Below are positions 36,371-59,909 of a DNA stretch of 64,000 nt, in pieces. Made by a program: the position numbers and the translations under genes. The notes under the pieces are model-generated. The model ran no database searches. It worked only from the letters and a program-made list of their open reading frames with translations, and had not been told where the DNA came from. Position 1 is the first letter of the stretch. Every line of letters begins with the position of its first letter. This DNA is from Whitmania pigra (lineage: Eukaryota; Annelida; Clitellata; Hirudinida; Haemopidae): contig JAJTWR010000269.1 in assembly GCA_021613335.1 (NCBI GenBank), forward strand, positions 493,501-557,500, read 5' to 3'.

Positions 36371-37414
36371 ATGAAACAAGGTCACATCGGACACAACGAC
36401 AATAAGAAGTCTCTTGTCGGTTTGAAAAGGCGCAACGACGATAACGCTCAGTACGAGAGAGCATCAAAGCGCCAAGCCATCGTTACCAACGATGTGCCTC
36501 AAATGCTGCCCCCGTCTGCACCAATGTTTCCGTTTTTACCACCCGGCATGCCACCAATGTTACCACCTGGTATGCCACCAATGTTACCACCTGGTATGCC
36601 ACCAATGTTTCCCCATGGTATGCCACCAATGTTTCCCCATGGTATGCCACCAATGTTACCACCTGGTATGCCACCAATGTTTCCCCATGGTATGCCACCT
36701 AAGTTTCCACCTGGTATGCCACCGATGATTCCATATAGTATGCTACCCATGATGCCACATGGTATGCCACCTAAGTTGCCACATGATTTGACTTTCTCTC
36801 CTGAAGAATCCGAATCGATCCGAAAGAGTCCAGACAACGTAAAATCTGAATCGATTGCGTGCAAAGTAATACATTTATGTAAGAATGTCTCTCCTGCAGA
36901 GAAGCCTAGTTCGAAAAAGGCACCATCGATGGCTGATTTCAGCATGGAGAAATTGCAAACAAAACATAAGTATTACGTGGACCAACTCTACGAAGGAAAG
37001 AAATGTTGCATTTGCAATTTATCCTTCAAACCGACGCCTGGAATGGGCTTGATTGAAGGTCAAAAGGAGGTCAGCACTCGCTACAGCATGCACCTCCAGA
37101 AACATTATGACGATAGGAGAAGGAAATTGGCTGGATACAGTCGACCATATTTTAAATCTCTCAAGGACTGGGTGGCTCATGAATATTTCAATGATACCAA
37201 TGTTCCGTTGGGGAATAGAGGCAAACCTTCTGTGGATGTGCAGAAATTGAAAAAATACTTTAAAAAGCACCAATACGAAGATGAAGTCAGTTCTGCACCG
37301 ATAACGAAGAGCTCTTTCAGCAATGCTACGTGTTACATTTGCGAAGAGGACTTTGACTGCGTCTGGAATGATGACGAAGATGATTGGTGCTGGGTCGACT
37401 GCAACAAGATTTAA
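36371..37414 (+). CDS. Pcf11-like zinc finger protein 2, promoter region lost and C-terminus truncated
   Basis: Near-identical to gene 1, but altered at both ends. The first ATG (36,353), used by genes 1 and 3, is followed after five codons by TAA, so translation must use the next ATG at 36,371. Near the 3' end, AAG ATT TAA replaces the codons after WCWVDCN; the frame stops at 37,414 and loses the last about 20 residues, including the His and Cys (H359/C362 of gene 1) that complete finger 2. The sequence upstream of the leader is LINE, not the region shared by genes 1 and 3. It may be a pseudogene; the long open frame shows the lesions are young. Confidence 0.7.
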   Translation: MKQGHIGHNDNKKSLVGLKRRNDDNAQYERASKRQAIVTNDVPQMLPPSAPMFPFLPPGMPPMLPPGMPPMLPPGMPPMFPHGMPPMFPHGMPPMLPPGMPPMFPHGMPPKFPPGMPPMIPYSMLPMMPHGMPPKLPHDLTFSPEESESIRKSPDNVKSESIACKVIHLCKNVSPAEKPSSKKAPSMADFSMEKLQTKHKYYVDQLYEGKKCCICNLSFKPTPGMGLIEGQKEVSTRYSMHLQKHYDDRRRKLAGYSRPYFKSLKDWVAHEYFNDTNVPLGNRGKPSVDVQKLKKYFKKHQYEDEVSSAPITKSSFSNATCYICEEDFDCVWNDDEDDWCWVDCNKI

Positions 37415-37875
37415 AATAACTAAGAGGTAAGTTGTTCCATTCGGTTTGCATTTCGGATTATAAAGGAGAATAATGCTTTTTTTTAAAACAGAGATTTTAA
37501 AAAGATTTTAATCATTATTATTTTACCAATTTTTTATGATGTGTTTTAAAAATAAAAGATTTAACGTAAAAAAATGTGTCGTTTATTTAAAAAACTTGTG
37601 TCCGAAACGATTAAGGCTAATATTTTTAATTTGAGTGTGATTGCATAGTAAGGGTGATTAAGAAACATTACTTTTTATTTAACAGATCCATGCAAAATAT
37701 TGACGAAGATTTAAAATAAATGCACAAGATATCATCAAATTCAAATTGTAACGTCTTAGTTAATTTAGTATTAGGCATTAAACCCATCCTAGTTAATGAA
37801 AAGATATTATTACTATATGATAAAAGTTTAAAACATATATATCGCCGAAAAATAAAATTATTAAAAAATATTACT

Positions 37876-38192
37876 AGGTCACTATTGGTTGCTTTAACAT
37901 ATTTTATTAATTCGTGAAAAGAGCAGAAAACAATTAATTAACTAATTAATTCGGCGCCTATTATATTCAGAATCTTTTTTAGTACCTCGATGGCGGTTGC
38001 GACAATCCGCATAGATACGTACGCAGTGCTAACGATCCCAGCAGTGTGCATTTATAAGTTGAACCTTAATAAGCATTATTGCTGCTAGATTTCAGCGACT
38101 TGTCGAACATTACGCAATTCTTTTGAAATTTGTACCTGATAGAAATATTTGTAAGCTTACAATAGAGCATTTGAATATCAATCTAGAAAAAA
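37876..38192 (+). promoter_or_regulatory. Upstream region of Pcf11-like gene 3 (matches that of gene 1)
   Basis: This is collinear with 31,300-31,615, including the TTTATAAG box (near 38,051) and the CTTACAATAG/AGCATTTG junction before the ATG. The immediately preceding sequence is the downstream flank of gene 2, so genes 2 and 3 are adjacent units of a tandem array with a repeat length of about 1.8 kb. Confidence 0.45.
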
Positions 38193-39245
38193 ATGCATAA
38201 AACCATTTCAATGAAACAAGGTCACAACGACAATAAGAAGTCTCTTGTCGGTTTGAAAAGGCGCAACGACGATAACGCTCAGTACGAGAGAGCATCAAAG
38301 CGCCAAGCCATCGTTACCAACGATGTGCCTCAAATGCTGCCTCCGTCTGCACCAATGTTTCCGTTTTTACCACCCGGCATGCCACCAATGTTACCACCTG
38401 GTATGCCACCAATGTTTCCCCTTGGTATGCCACCAATGTTTCCCCATGGTATGCCACCTTTTTTTCCACCCGGTATGCCACCTAAGTTTCCACCTGGTAT
38501 GCCACCGATGATTCCACATAGTATGCTACCCATGATGCCACATGGTATGCCACCTAAGTTGCCACATGATTTGACTTTCTCTCCTGAAGAATCCGAATCG
38601 ATCCGAAAGAGTCCAGACAACGTAAAATCTGAATCGATTGCGTGCAAAGTAATACATTTATGTAAGAATGTCTCTCCTGCAGAGAAGCCTAGTTCGAAAA
38701 AGGCACCATCGATGGCTGATTTCAGCATGGAGAAATTGCAAACAAAACATAAGTATTACGTGGACCAACTCTACGAAGGAAAGAAATGTTGCATTTGCAA
38801 TTTATCCTTCAAACCGACGCCTGGAATGGGCTTGATTGAAGGTCAAAAGGAGGTCAGCACTCGCTACAGCATGCACCTCCAGAAACATTATGACGATAGG
38901 AGAAGGAAATTGGCTGGATACAGTCGACCATATTTTAAATCTCTCAAGGACTGGGTGGCTCATGAATATTTCAATGATACCAATGTTCCGTTGGGGAATA
39001 GAGGCAAACCTTCTGTGGATGTGCAGAAATTGAAAAAATACTTTAAAAAGCACCAATACGAAGATGAAGTCAGTTCTGCACCGATAACGAAGAGCACTTT
39101 CAGCAATGCTACGTGTTACATTTGCGAAGAGGACTTTGACTGCGTCTGGAATGATGACGAAGATGATTGGTGCTGGGTCGACTGCAACTTGCTCAGAGGT
39201 AAGTTGTTCCATTCGGTTTGCATTTCGGATTATAAGGGAGAATAA
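38193..39245 (+). CDS. Pcf11 C-terminal-region-like zinc finger protein 3 (intronless)
   Basis: 350 codons. Compared with gene 1 it lacks three residues (IGH) after MKQGH and has fewer Pro/Met heptads, with an altered end of the array (MIPHSMLPMMPHGM) shared with gene 2. Both zinc fingers are complete, ending HSVCISDYKGE. The TATA-like upstream region is present. It is therefore the second apparently intact plus-strand paralogue. AATAAA lies near 39,322. The protein is expected to be nuclear by homology; the missing CTD-interacting domain means it cannot be a full Pcf11. Confidence 0.82.
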   Translation: MHKTISMKQGHNDNKKSLVGLKRRNDDNAQYERASKRQAIVTNDVPQMLPPSAPMFPFLPPGMPPMLPPGMPPMFPLGMPPMFPHGMPPFFPPGMPPKFPPGMPPMIPHSMLPMMPHGMPPKLPHDLTFSPEESESIRKSPDNVKSESIACKVIHLCKNVSPAEKPSSKKAPSMADFSMEKLQTKHKYYVDQLYEGKKCCICNLSFKPTPGMGLIEGQKEVSTRYSMHLQKHYDDRRRKLAGYSRPYFKSLKDWVAHEYFNDTNVPLGNRGKPSVDVQKLKKYFKKHQYEDEVSSAPITKSTFSNATCYICEEDFDCVWNDDEDDWCWVDCNLLRGKLFHSVCISDYKGE

Positions 39246-39249
39246 TGCT

Positions 39250-40155
39250 TTTTTTAAAACAGAGATTTTAAAAAGATTTTAATCATTATTATTTTACCAA
39301 TTTTTTATGATGTGTTTTAAAAATAAAAGATTTAACGTGAAAAAATGTGTCGTTTATTAACGAATTGGTCGCCGCAACAATTGATTTAGGGTAAAATTTG
39401 TCATTTTAATTGTAATGTATTGTATTGGCTTTGGAAATTCTAGATTGCATTTCAATATCATTGTCTGTCTTATTGTTATTTTCTGATTTTTATTTTCATA
39501 TTTTCCGATCAACTAATTTTAGTTACTTTGAACTATTGATGATAATCTCAATTTTTTATTATTTTTATCGGCAATTTTTTGGTCATAATATAATTAATTT
39601 ATTTCGAACACATATTCAGATTTATCCAATTTTTTATATGAATTTTAAATATATTAGTGGATTTGAAAAATAAAGAGCCATTTTTAAACATGTACAAATG
39701 AAACAGAAACTTGCTCAGAATGACATGATTATTTTGTAAGATTTAAAATAATGATATAAATATCTCTCTATGTACTGAGCACAATCTCTCATTTAACAAC
39801 ACTTAACTAAAAATAATGAACCTCCTCTGATCATGTTTAGAACAAATATTCATTAATGTTTGATAAGTCATTGGATAGTTTTTTGTCGATTTCCATGTTA
39901 CGCAAGTCTTTGAGAAGCCATTTTGTTTAAATTTAAAAATAAGACAAAAATATTTTGATGCATGTGTAATGCAATAAAAAGCCGGCAGATAGAAGGCAGT
40001 TTGTTTCATTAGCATAATATGCTGCAGATCCTATTTTCGATGGCCAAATGGGCCATATAGCAAAGCAAATAAATTCTTATCTCATATGTCAAGTGAAGTA
40101 AAAAATTTAAACATTAAAAAAAAAGGAATATATGAATGGAATTGTTCCTATCCTT
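39250..40155. other. Intergenic sequence, no feature seen
   Basis: A+T-rich spacer between Pcf11-like gene 3 and the stop of adhesion GPCR copy C. Open stretches on both strands (e.g. 39,425-39,673) are rich in Ile/Phe/Tyr as expected for A+T-rich noncoding sequence and show no family resemblance. Confidence 0.5.
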
Positions 40156-49232
<9,077 letters not shown>

Positions 49233-50237
49233 TGCAAGTCGAACGCCCGAATGGCTCTTGTCATCTGCCTTCAAATAGCCTTCGGAAGAGGGAAGTTAGC
49301 GGATTAGTTTTCTGCGCACTAATTTTTGATTGGACCCTTGCAAAAGTTTCAGGGTTTATAAATTTTTGTATATTTATAGGTCTTATACACAATTATATAA
49401 TAGTTGTTAGGGAAGTGGTTAATTAATTTTGACTAGTTTCTCGTTTGATAAATATAACACTTTTAATGATAAGCGGGCTTTAACTGTTTAAAAACTGCAT
49501 TAAAGGCTCCAGCTTCCTGAAAACTTGATTTTGGAAATAATTAGCAGCAAAACTTTAAGCCGGATGAGAATGATAATTACTTAATAATACATTGAAGTGC
49601 ATATTTATTAATTCTTCGTGGAAATTTGGACGATTTCATTTAAATTGCTTCATTTGAGAAACAATCTTTCAAAAAAGATTTCAATTAAATGCTATTAGAC
49701 GTTAAAGCAAGGTCACCATAACCATGCCTCGACTTCTAACACACTCTTTGTTTCGATTATTGGCTAAGCTTGGGTCTGTTCATCAACTAATTATCAAAAT
49801 AGGTTAAAGATTTACATAATCATCCAATCACAAAATGGGTCACTAGCTAGCTGGAGTTATCAAAACCTATCGCCACGAGTCTAGATTGCGATGACAAAAC
49901 ATTTCTACTTTTCCGACAATAAACAATAAAATATTTATTCAAACCAACTGAAACTTAAAAGTATTACAATAGTGAATCAATAAAATTTGCATTCTTTATA
50001 GGAGTAATTGTATTCTGTTCCTGGCTGCAAAATACTTCATCAGGAATCTTGTCTCGGAATAACCGGCAGGACAAGAGTCAGAACCTTCAGAATAAATCAA
50101 AATGAATGTGACCTTCAATTTATGAGGCTCAAGTAAAAAAAAAACAAATTCAAAAAACTATTTAAGATTATTACAATGAAATAATTAAATGATAAAGTAA
50201 TATTCACCTTTTAAAATTCAAACTTAACTTAGAATTG

Positions 50238-53200
50238 CTAGGCACGATGAACAAAAACACCAAAGGCATTTCCGAGAAGCACCATCAACGTCATCACCAC
50301 CATCATCATCTTAAAACTCACATTTGTCTTCCTATTGAATTGGGCAGAAGAATTCTCCTGGTCTAGAGAAAAGGGTAGGTAGATGTCGAGGTAATAAGTA
50401 TTGGAACGTGTGGCCAAAACCAGCCTGTCTTCACCAACGTCCAGAGTCAAGGACGAAGCCATTTTCTATTTAAAAAACAAAAAAGATAATTTAAAATATA
50501 AATTCTTTTAATAAAACTATGATCTTGATGTTTGCTTGACCTTATGTAATGCAATACTAATAGAAACTTAAAGAGGTGATATTATTATTATTATATTACT
50601 TGTTTGACAAATGCACATTACTTTATAATAATAATAATCTGGCAAACCAACCACTTTTGGCAGATGTACGTCGGCAACAAGATAATCGGGGTAGCCTTCC
50701 TGAGGTTCTTGAATGATTTTGAACTCAGGCTTGGTACCTCTGCCAATTCGCATAAATTAATCCGATTATAATATTTTGGGAAGTCGTTAAATTAAATTCG
50801 TTTAAAGCATCGATATACATGCACTAATGCAAAATATAAGAAACGTCGCATAATAATAAACCGACGGATGTTTGATCCTGGGTGCAAATTACTAGAAACT
50901 TTTTAAACTATTTAGTACGACAAAAAGGGCCTATTATCCAGTTATTAAATGTTAAATTATTAAGATTATTAAATGTGAACTTGTTGACGCAAGGTTTCAT
51001 CGTTAGTTGTTCAAAAGAGGAAGTGCATAAAAATAAGTCTCAAAATGAGAAGTAAACAAATTAATTACAATTTTATGAGCAATTAAAAAAAAAGTAAATA
51101 ACTATAATAATATTATTATAATAATTAATTAATAATAATTAATATTATAATAATTTAGGACGGTATTTAATATAATAATATTATTATTATATAATATTAA
51201 TTAATAGTAATAGTAAAACTAATTCAAAGCAATAGGGATGTTGATGGTGGTGATGATAATAACTGCAACATCAAAGAGGTGATTATTTTAAAATTATCAT
51301 ACCTCTTGGCTTCTTCTTTGGTTGTTCTGAAGACAAAAATGCAAATAATTGTTTAAATGTAGTAATAATAATAATAAATAATAATTATAATGATGATATT
51401 AATAATAATAACTGTTTAAATTATCTTATGGCATGCAAGTTAGCTCAGAGTGTTCGAAACCCAACTTGCACCTCCACAAAGCTCCCTTCGGATGAATACA
51501 ATTAGGTTGAGTGGCACTATACAAATTAACTTATTGTTATTATTATTATTACTTATTATTATCGTGATTTAAGTAAACACATTAAATTTTCATGAAAACC
51601 AAAAAGAGATCAGTAAAAAGACTAAAGCCAGACATAATCGATACAATAAATCTACAAGAAGATTTGCACAAAAATTCGATTTATAATCACAAAGAACGAG
51701 ACTGCAAATAACCTCTGGACGTCAGCTTTCGTTCCAATTCCAGATTCATCGCCTTCCACCTCCAGGATCCATGGCTTGCTTTCCGTGCGAATGTTCACCT
51801 GCATCAGCGACCCAACAGACTTGCGGTTTTTCAAGATCAGAAAATCTGTAACGAAAATGATGATGTTGATGATATTAATGTAGAAGGTAGCAACTAAAAA
51901 AAACAAAAATAAACGATAATTCTGAGTTTATCACAAATATATTACAATTTAAAATTATTATTTTTATTATTCTCATTTGTAAATTATTACACGTTCCAGA
52001 GTGGACTATTACTTTACATAATAACATAAGGCTTTTTTTTTATTAAAAGCATTAAACAAGAAATCGATAAAATCGTCAGCTAATAATAGATTAACAGACA
52101 AAAGTTAGTCAATAGATAAAAGGCTCAAACCTACTTACCTCGGTTGATGAGAATGCCATGTTTGTTTTCCAAGCCATCGAAGGCCATGATGAGGAAGAAC
52201 CTTTTCAGTATCTCCCTCTTCATCATCTCCTCGAAGAATGAGGGGTTCACGGCCACATCGTAGGCCACGCACCCCTTTCCACCTGCAGAATATTGTATGG
52301 TATCAGGTTTGACTTAATAAATGCTTATTATTAGTAGTAATAATATATTAATATTAATGTAATTATTATAGTTATTATTAATATTTTTACTATTACTAAT
52401 ATTAATTGTTATTATTATCATTTAAGCAAAACATTCTCGGCACGAAACAATGGCATTCATCACAGTGTTCATAATTTAAGTTGTAATATAAATTACTGCA
52501 TATTTTACACAAACCCAAAACAAACATTCCTTCACATTGAAAATTTATAAGAAGCATATTGAAAGCTTTATATTTTCATAAGTCATTCTCAACAATCAAA
52601 TTGCAAATCATCTACATTAAAAGCTCATTTTTACATAACATTCTATAGCTTGCCTAAAGAAATAACTAATAATAGATCAATGATAGTGTTATTTGTAATT
52701 ATTATTTCTTTTCTCAATGTTTTGCCATTTGCTAGTGAGCAGGCTTCGGTCCTCTACGAACTTAATAAAATAATAAATAATAATAAATTTGAAATTCTAT
52801 TTAAATAAATGTAAAAAAAACAACAATCTTGTTATTGTAATTATTTTGGAAATTATTTTCATGAAGTTACTTTTATCTGCTTCAACGTGAGGGTCACCCA
52901 GGGACAAGGGAACCCTGAACCCGTTCGGTTCCATGGTCTCCAAGAGTTTGATGCATTCTTCATCAGTTAAACTTTTTGGACATGGAATCTAAAATGAGGG
53001 CAACTTGAAGGAAAGGCAATCAAGCTTTTGCTATACAATAATAAAATTAAGCGTGAATTTTTTTTAATATCCTTCTGACTGAGGAATTGCTGTAACTTTT
53101 TGATTTGGCACTTTTATGTCAAGATTTAAGTGATGAGTTTGTGTGAGTTCTTAAAAATGGAAGCACTTATCCTAACGGGATGAATAATTTGTTTGTTTTG

Positions 53201-53630
53201 AGCAATGACACGCTGCATCTCTTTTCGAGAATTTTCATTGTAAAACTGGAAAGTAAATCAGTGTAGGAATAGACTCACATCACTGCATGTGCAGATGTTT
53301 ATGAAAACCTTTTCTTCTTTGTCATTTGTAGTCTTAATGCAGAAACCTTTAGAAGAACAATTTTATTTAACAAATTGCTTAATAAATTAACTAATAACAT
53401 CTTAATTTCACCTGGTTTCGGAATAGATGTTTTGTAATTATTGGCCGGTGCCGGCTGCTCATTGCTTTTTAAATTCTGCAAGATATTTTTTGCAATTTGT
53501 TTATAACTTGCAACTTTTTCTCAAATTTTAAGAACATAGATTGATAAAATGTAAAGTATTTTACGGCTAGGAATAGTTTATCCTTGAGGTCTTCTGCGTC
53601 AAAATCAAGTAAATCTGTATTATCCTTCAT
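50238..53630 (-). CDS. PIH1D1: PIH1 domain-containing protein 1 (R2TP complex)
   Basis: Nine exons in consistent phase: 53565-53630 (ATG 53630), 53412-53475, 53279-53346, 52871-52988, 52139-52282, 51713-51845, 51303-51326, 50652-50739, 50238-50465. The sequence follows human PIH1D1 closely as I recall it: GFCIKT...KVFINIC, then GFRVPLSLGDPHVEAD, then GKGCVAYDVAVNPSF and the rest of the PIH-N domain, KNRKSVGS...QVNIR, and a C-terminal CS-like domain (LVADVHLPKV, LTLDVGEDRLVLAT, YYLDIYLP). The protein is an adaptor of the HSP90 cochaperone R2TP (RUVBL1/2, RPAP3), used in assembly of snoRNP, RNA polymerase and PIKK complexes. The last about 25 residues are strongly hydrophobic (MMMVVMTLMVLLGNAFGVFV), which is not typical of the family. 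Confidence 0.9.
51431..51530 (+). mobile_element. tRNA-derived SINE, internally deleted
   Basis: The plus strand reads GCAAGTTAGCTCAGAGTGTTCGAAACCC, i.e. the A-box-like and B-box-like motifs of the family fused with the middle lost, then CACCTCCACAAAGCTCCCTTCGG and CACTATACAAATTAA. It lies in a PIH1D1 intron, antisense to the gene. Confidence 0.7.
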
Positions 53631-53714
53631 TGTGGTCAAGTCAGCCGGACGACTTATTGTAAACAGTTCAGAACAGAGACTGTATTTGGTTACAGAAACC
53701 ACAACAAAAACACT

Positions 53715-54638
53715 AAAAGTAATTTAATTTAAAAATGGAATTTTGCATCAATAATAATATAAATATTTTATTTATAAAAACTAACTGATTTTAACTTTAA
53801 ATTTAACAATAATATTAAAATTGGCAGCTTCAATAAAATAAGTTAACATTTAGAAATACGTCAAATCTTTCGGTAAATCTTAATAAAACTAGTTCAAATT
53901 ATATTTAGTGCATTTGTATTCAAATTTTATGCAATAACTCAATCAAATGTTAACCTTAATTCTGTTTACTAAAGAAGAGGTAATTGACATAACCATTAAT
54001 CTGTTGCTATATTTGGAAATTCTCAATAGTGATAATTTTGGAATTGCCTGAATGCGGACATTATGATTAATGTCTGAGCTATTTAACAGCTCAATAAGTT
54101 CATACATCTGTATAAGCTGATCATCAAAGTTTTTTTAAATATATAAATGTAAATAAAATCGAACGGTTAATTGTTTAATAATTATGCTTCGTTTATTACT
54201 GCCATCACCTCATTATTGGCAATAATTTATTGCTATGTTATATTATCGGAAACGCAATACATTACTAACAAAGTGGTAAAACAATATTTGTAAAATAAGA
54301 CGAATGTGGGCGTAATAAGTTTGAAGGAAGTTAAGAATCTTACAAAATAAGTCGATGCTTAATTACTGGAATTGACTAGCCACAATTGAACTATTTGATT
54401 AAAAAAAACTCGCAATAAAAAAGCTTAATTGACGTCAGATAATTATCAATCATCTTGCTATTTAATTTTAATTTACTTCTTCTTAAGCCTTACAGAACTA
54501 AGAGTCATATAAATCCTAAAATCTTCATTCAGGTTATATCCTTAGTTCTCAACCATTCGTCTATTTATCTCGCTAATCCGAAAGTTCGAAAAGTGTTACT
54601 CAAAGATTGGAAAACATTCTAAGAATTTGAACTAAAAG
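53715..54638. other. Upstream spacer between PIH1D1 and the plus-strand candidate gene
   Basis: A+T-rich, bidirectional in layout: PIH1D1 starts to the left on the minus strand and the next candidate starts to the right on the plus strand. No distinct motif was identified. Confidence 0.4.
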
Positions 54639-56220
54639 ATGAGTCTAAATTGTTGCTTGGTCTGTTATCTGTTAGTTTTTCTTTCAGTATTTCAGAAGTA
54701 AGTCTTTTGAACTGTTGCTTTACTAGATTCGGTTTTTAAATGAAATTCGGAATTTTTACTACAGCAACTTAAAGTACATATTGAATGTTATTCATTGTTG
54801 ATTCAGCACCCTTGGCACAGCCGGCAAACCGGTAGAAAATACGGTAACTTACTGTCGAATCGAAAATTAAAAAAAAAACAAATTTATTTCTATCACCGTA
54901 ACTTAAGGACTCAATAAATTATAAATTCGTTAAATAATTATTTCAACGTAGATTGATGGCAGTGGTGAAAGAGAATCAGATGTTTCTGGAAGCAGGCCAT
55001 CTGATGGGAGTAGTGGTTTCAGAAAAGTAAGTATTTTTTTAATTAATTGAGTTTTTAAAGCATTCGCTTTTTTTACATCTCAGATACTATTTTATCGATA
55101 AAAATATCGATGTGTAAGTAACAAAATGACGATAATTGTTTTAAGTTATTTATTAAAAAACATTACAAACATTTCAGAAACTATCGAAGGATGAAACTTA
55201 TTCATAACAATTTCTCCCTTTTTTGATATTATTAAAATTTACTGACATCAAAATTAGGTTGAGATAGGAATGGAAGGATCAGGACATTCTGACGAAATGC
55301 TGGCAGAATTAGTTACTGATTCCACAGCAGAAGAGGTTAACTTTAAGAAATTTTAATTTTGAATTTTTTAATTGATAAATAAAATTTAAGACCTCAGACT
55401 ATGAAACGTCTCTGACACTATGCACTGAACATTTGCAATATAGAAGTATGACCACGTTTGAATAAATTTCAAAACGTTTGTTAAACATTACTTAATTATT
55501 TTACGATAGGTGCTGAATTCGGACAGAAGACCAGTAGCAATGTAAGTTTTTAATAATGAAGTATTTAAATTAATAATTACAATCTCTGTGCTTATAGGCC
55601 ACCCACAGTTCAAAGTTAGTTTTTAGACGTTTTATTACAGTAATAACTGCATGAGTTTTGAATTTAAAGTGTAGTTCGTACATTTCAGAATAAAATTTTA
55701 AGTGATTAATTACATCTTATCAACCCGCTGCAAGTAACTTACAAAATATAGTCTATGATTAAAATGTCATTACCTTCACGTTAGATGATTATGTTTATTA
55801 GGGCTATTAAAATGGAAACAAGGGCCAAATGGGTTAAGTTCCTGCGGGAATGGCAACAGCAGTAATGTGTCGTGTTCGTAACCCAGCCTACACCGCCACA
55901 TTAGCCTTTGGGAAGCGCTGTGATAAATGATTTCATCAAGCGCATCTGTGCATATGAAGTACAATTACTATAATCATCATCATAATTACAATTAAAAAAA
56001 AAATGCGAGCGGTTTATCACCTTCTTTGCGTCATGTCGTCTGGATTTCAACCGGGTAAGTTATTGCTCATTGATTTACTTAAATAATTATTTCGTTTGTT
56101 ATTTTATACTTTAATTTTTTAGGTCACCCAAGCAGTCAACCTTTGGACGATACTAACTTAAATTTAAATTCAATTATTGAGCCAATAAAATCAGTCTTTG
56201 AAACAATTTATTTTTTTTAA
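54639..56220 (+). CDS. Candidate small secreted Ser-Gly-rich protein (proteoglycan-core-like); model uncertain
   Basis: A series of short GT-AG exons is visible: 54639-54697 (ATG with a hydrophobic MSLNCCLVCYLLVFLSVFQ), 54952-55026, 55258-55335, 55510-55541, 55598-55614 and 56123-56220 (stop TAA), with a possible exon at 56003-56054. Exons 2 to 5 join in frame and encode acidic Ser-Gly sequence (DGSGERESDVSGSRPSDGSSG, EGSGHSD), the pattern used for glycosaminoglycan attachment. The first exon does not join in frame with the second, so the signal peptide assignment is unproven; 56003 could alternatively start a separate 48-codon peptide. AATAAA follows at about 56,235. The gene ends tail-to-tail with PRPF4B. 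I do not recognise a family. Confidence 0.3.
55835..55962 (+). mobile_element. tRNA-derived SINE, degenerate copy
   Basis: The order GGGTTAAGTTCCTGCGGG, GTGTTCGTAACCCAGCC (B-box-like), CACCGCCACATTAGCCTTTGG and GCGCATCTGTGCATATG matches the family seen at 10,792 and 34,510 but with many substitutions and no clear tail. Confidence 0.6.
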
Positions 56221-56283
56221 TCAGGCCAACATAAATAAAATAAACTCCTGGTTTAGAGTTGGGCAGAGTTGAAAAGGTTGCAG

Positions 56284-59718
<3,435 letters not shown>

Positions 59719-59909
59719 AATTAATTAACAACAACTTGCGTAGCAATAAATTCAACATCTCGTATCAATTTGCAAAAGACTTAAATTTAGCAAGTAAAAC
59801 CAGTAATCATCACTACATAGGGCAGAACCACGAAATCTGGAAGGCCTTTCTTAGTCATAACAACTGACCGTAGTTGTAGCTCACAGTCGAAAGCTAAAAG
59901 TCAAGCTTT

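Noticed and set aside
36325..37414. Pcf11-like gene 2 as an mRNA-derived retrocopy, because homology starts at a possible splice acceptor
   Set aside because: Homology to gene 1 continues far past the AATAAA into the 3' flank, so it was copied as DNA.
39425..39673. Plus-strand 82-codon frame rich in Phe/Ile/Tyr
   Set aside because: Composition is that expected of A+T-rich noncoding DNA; no homologue, splice context or conserved start seen.
51431..51475. Functional tRNA gene suggested by adjacent A-box and B-box motifs
   Set aside because: The two boxes are directly fused with no anticodon arm, and the flanks match the SINE family.
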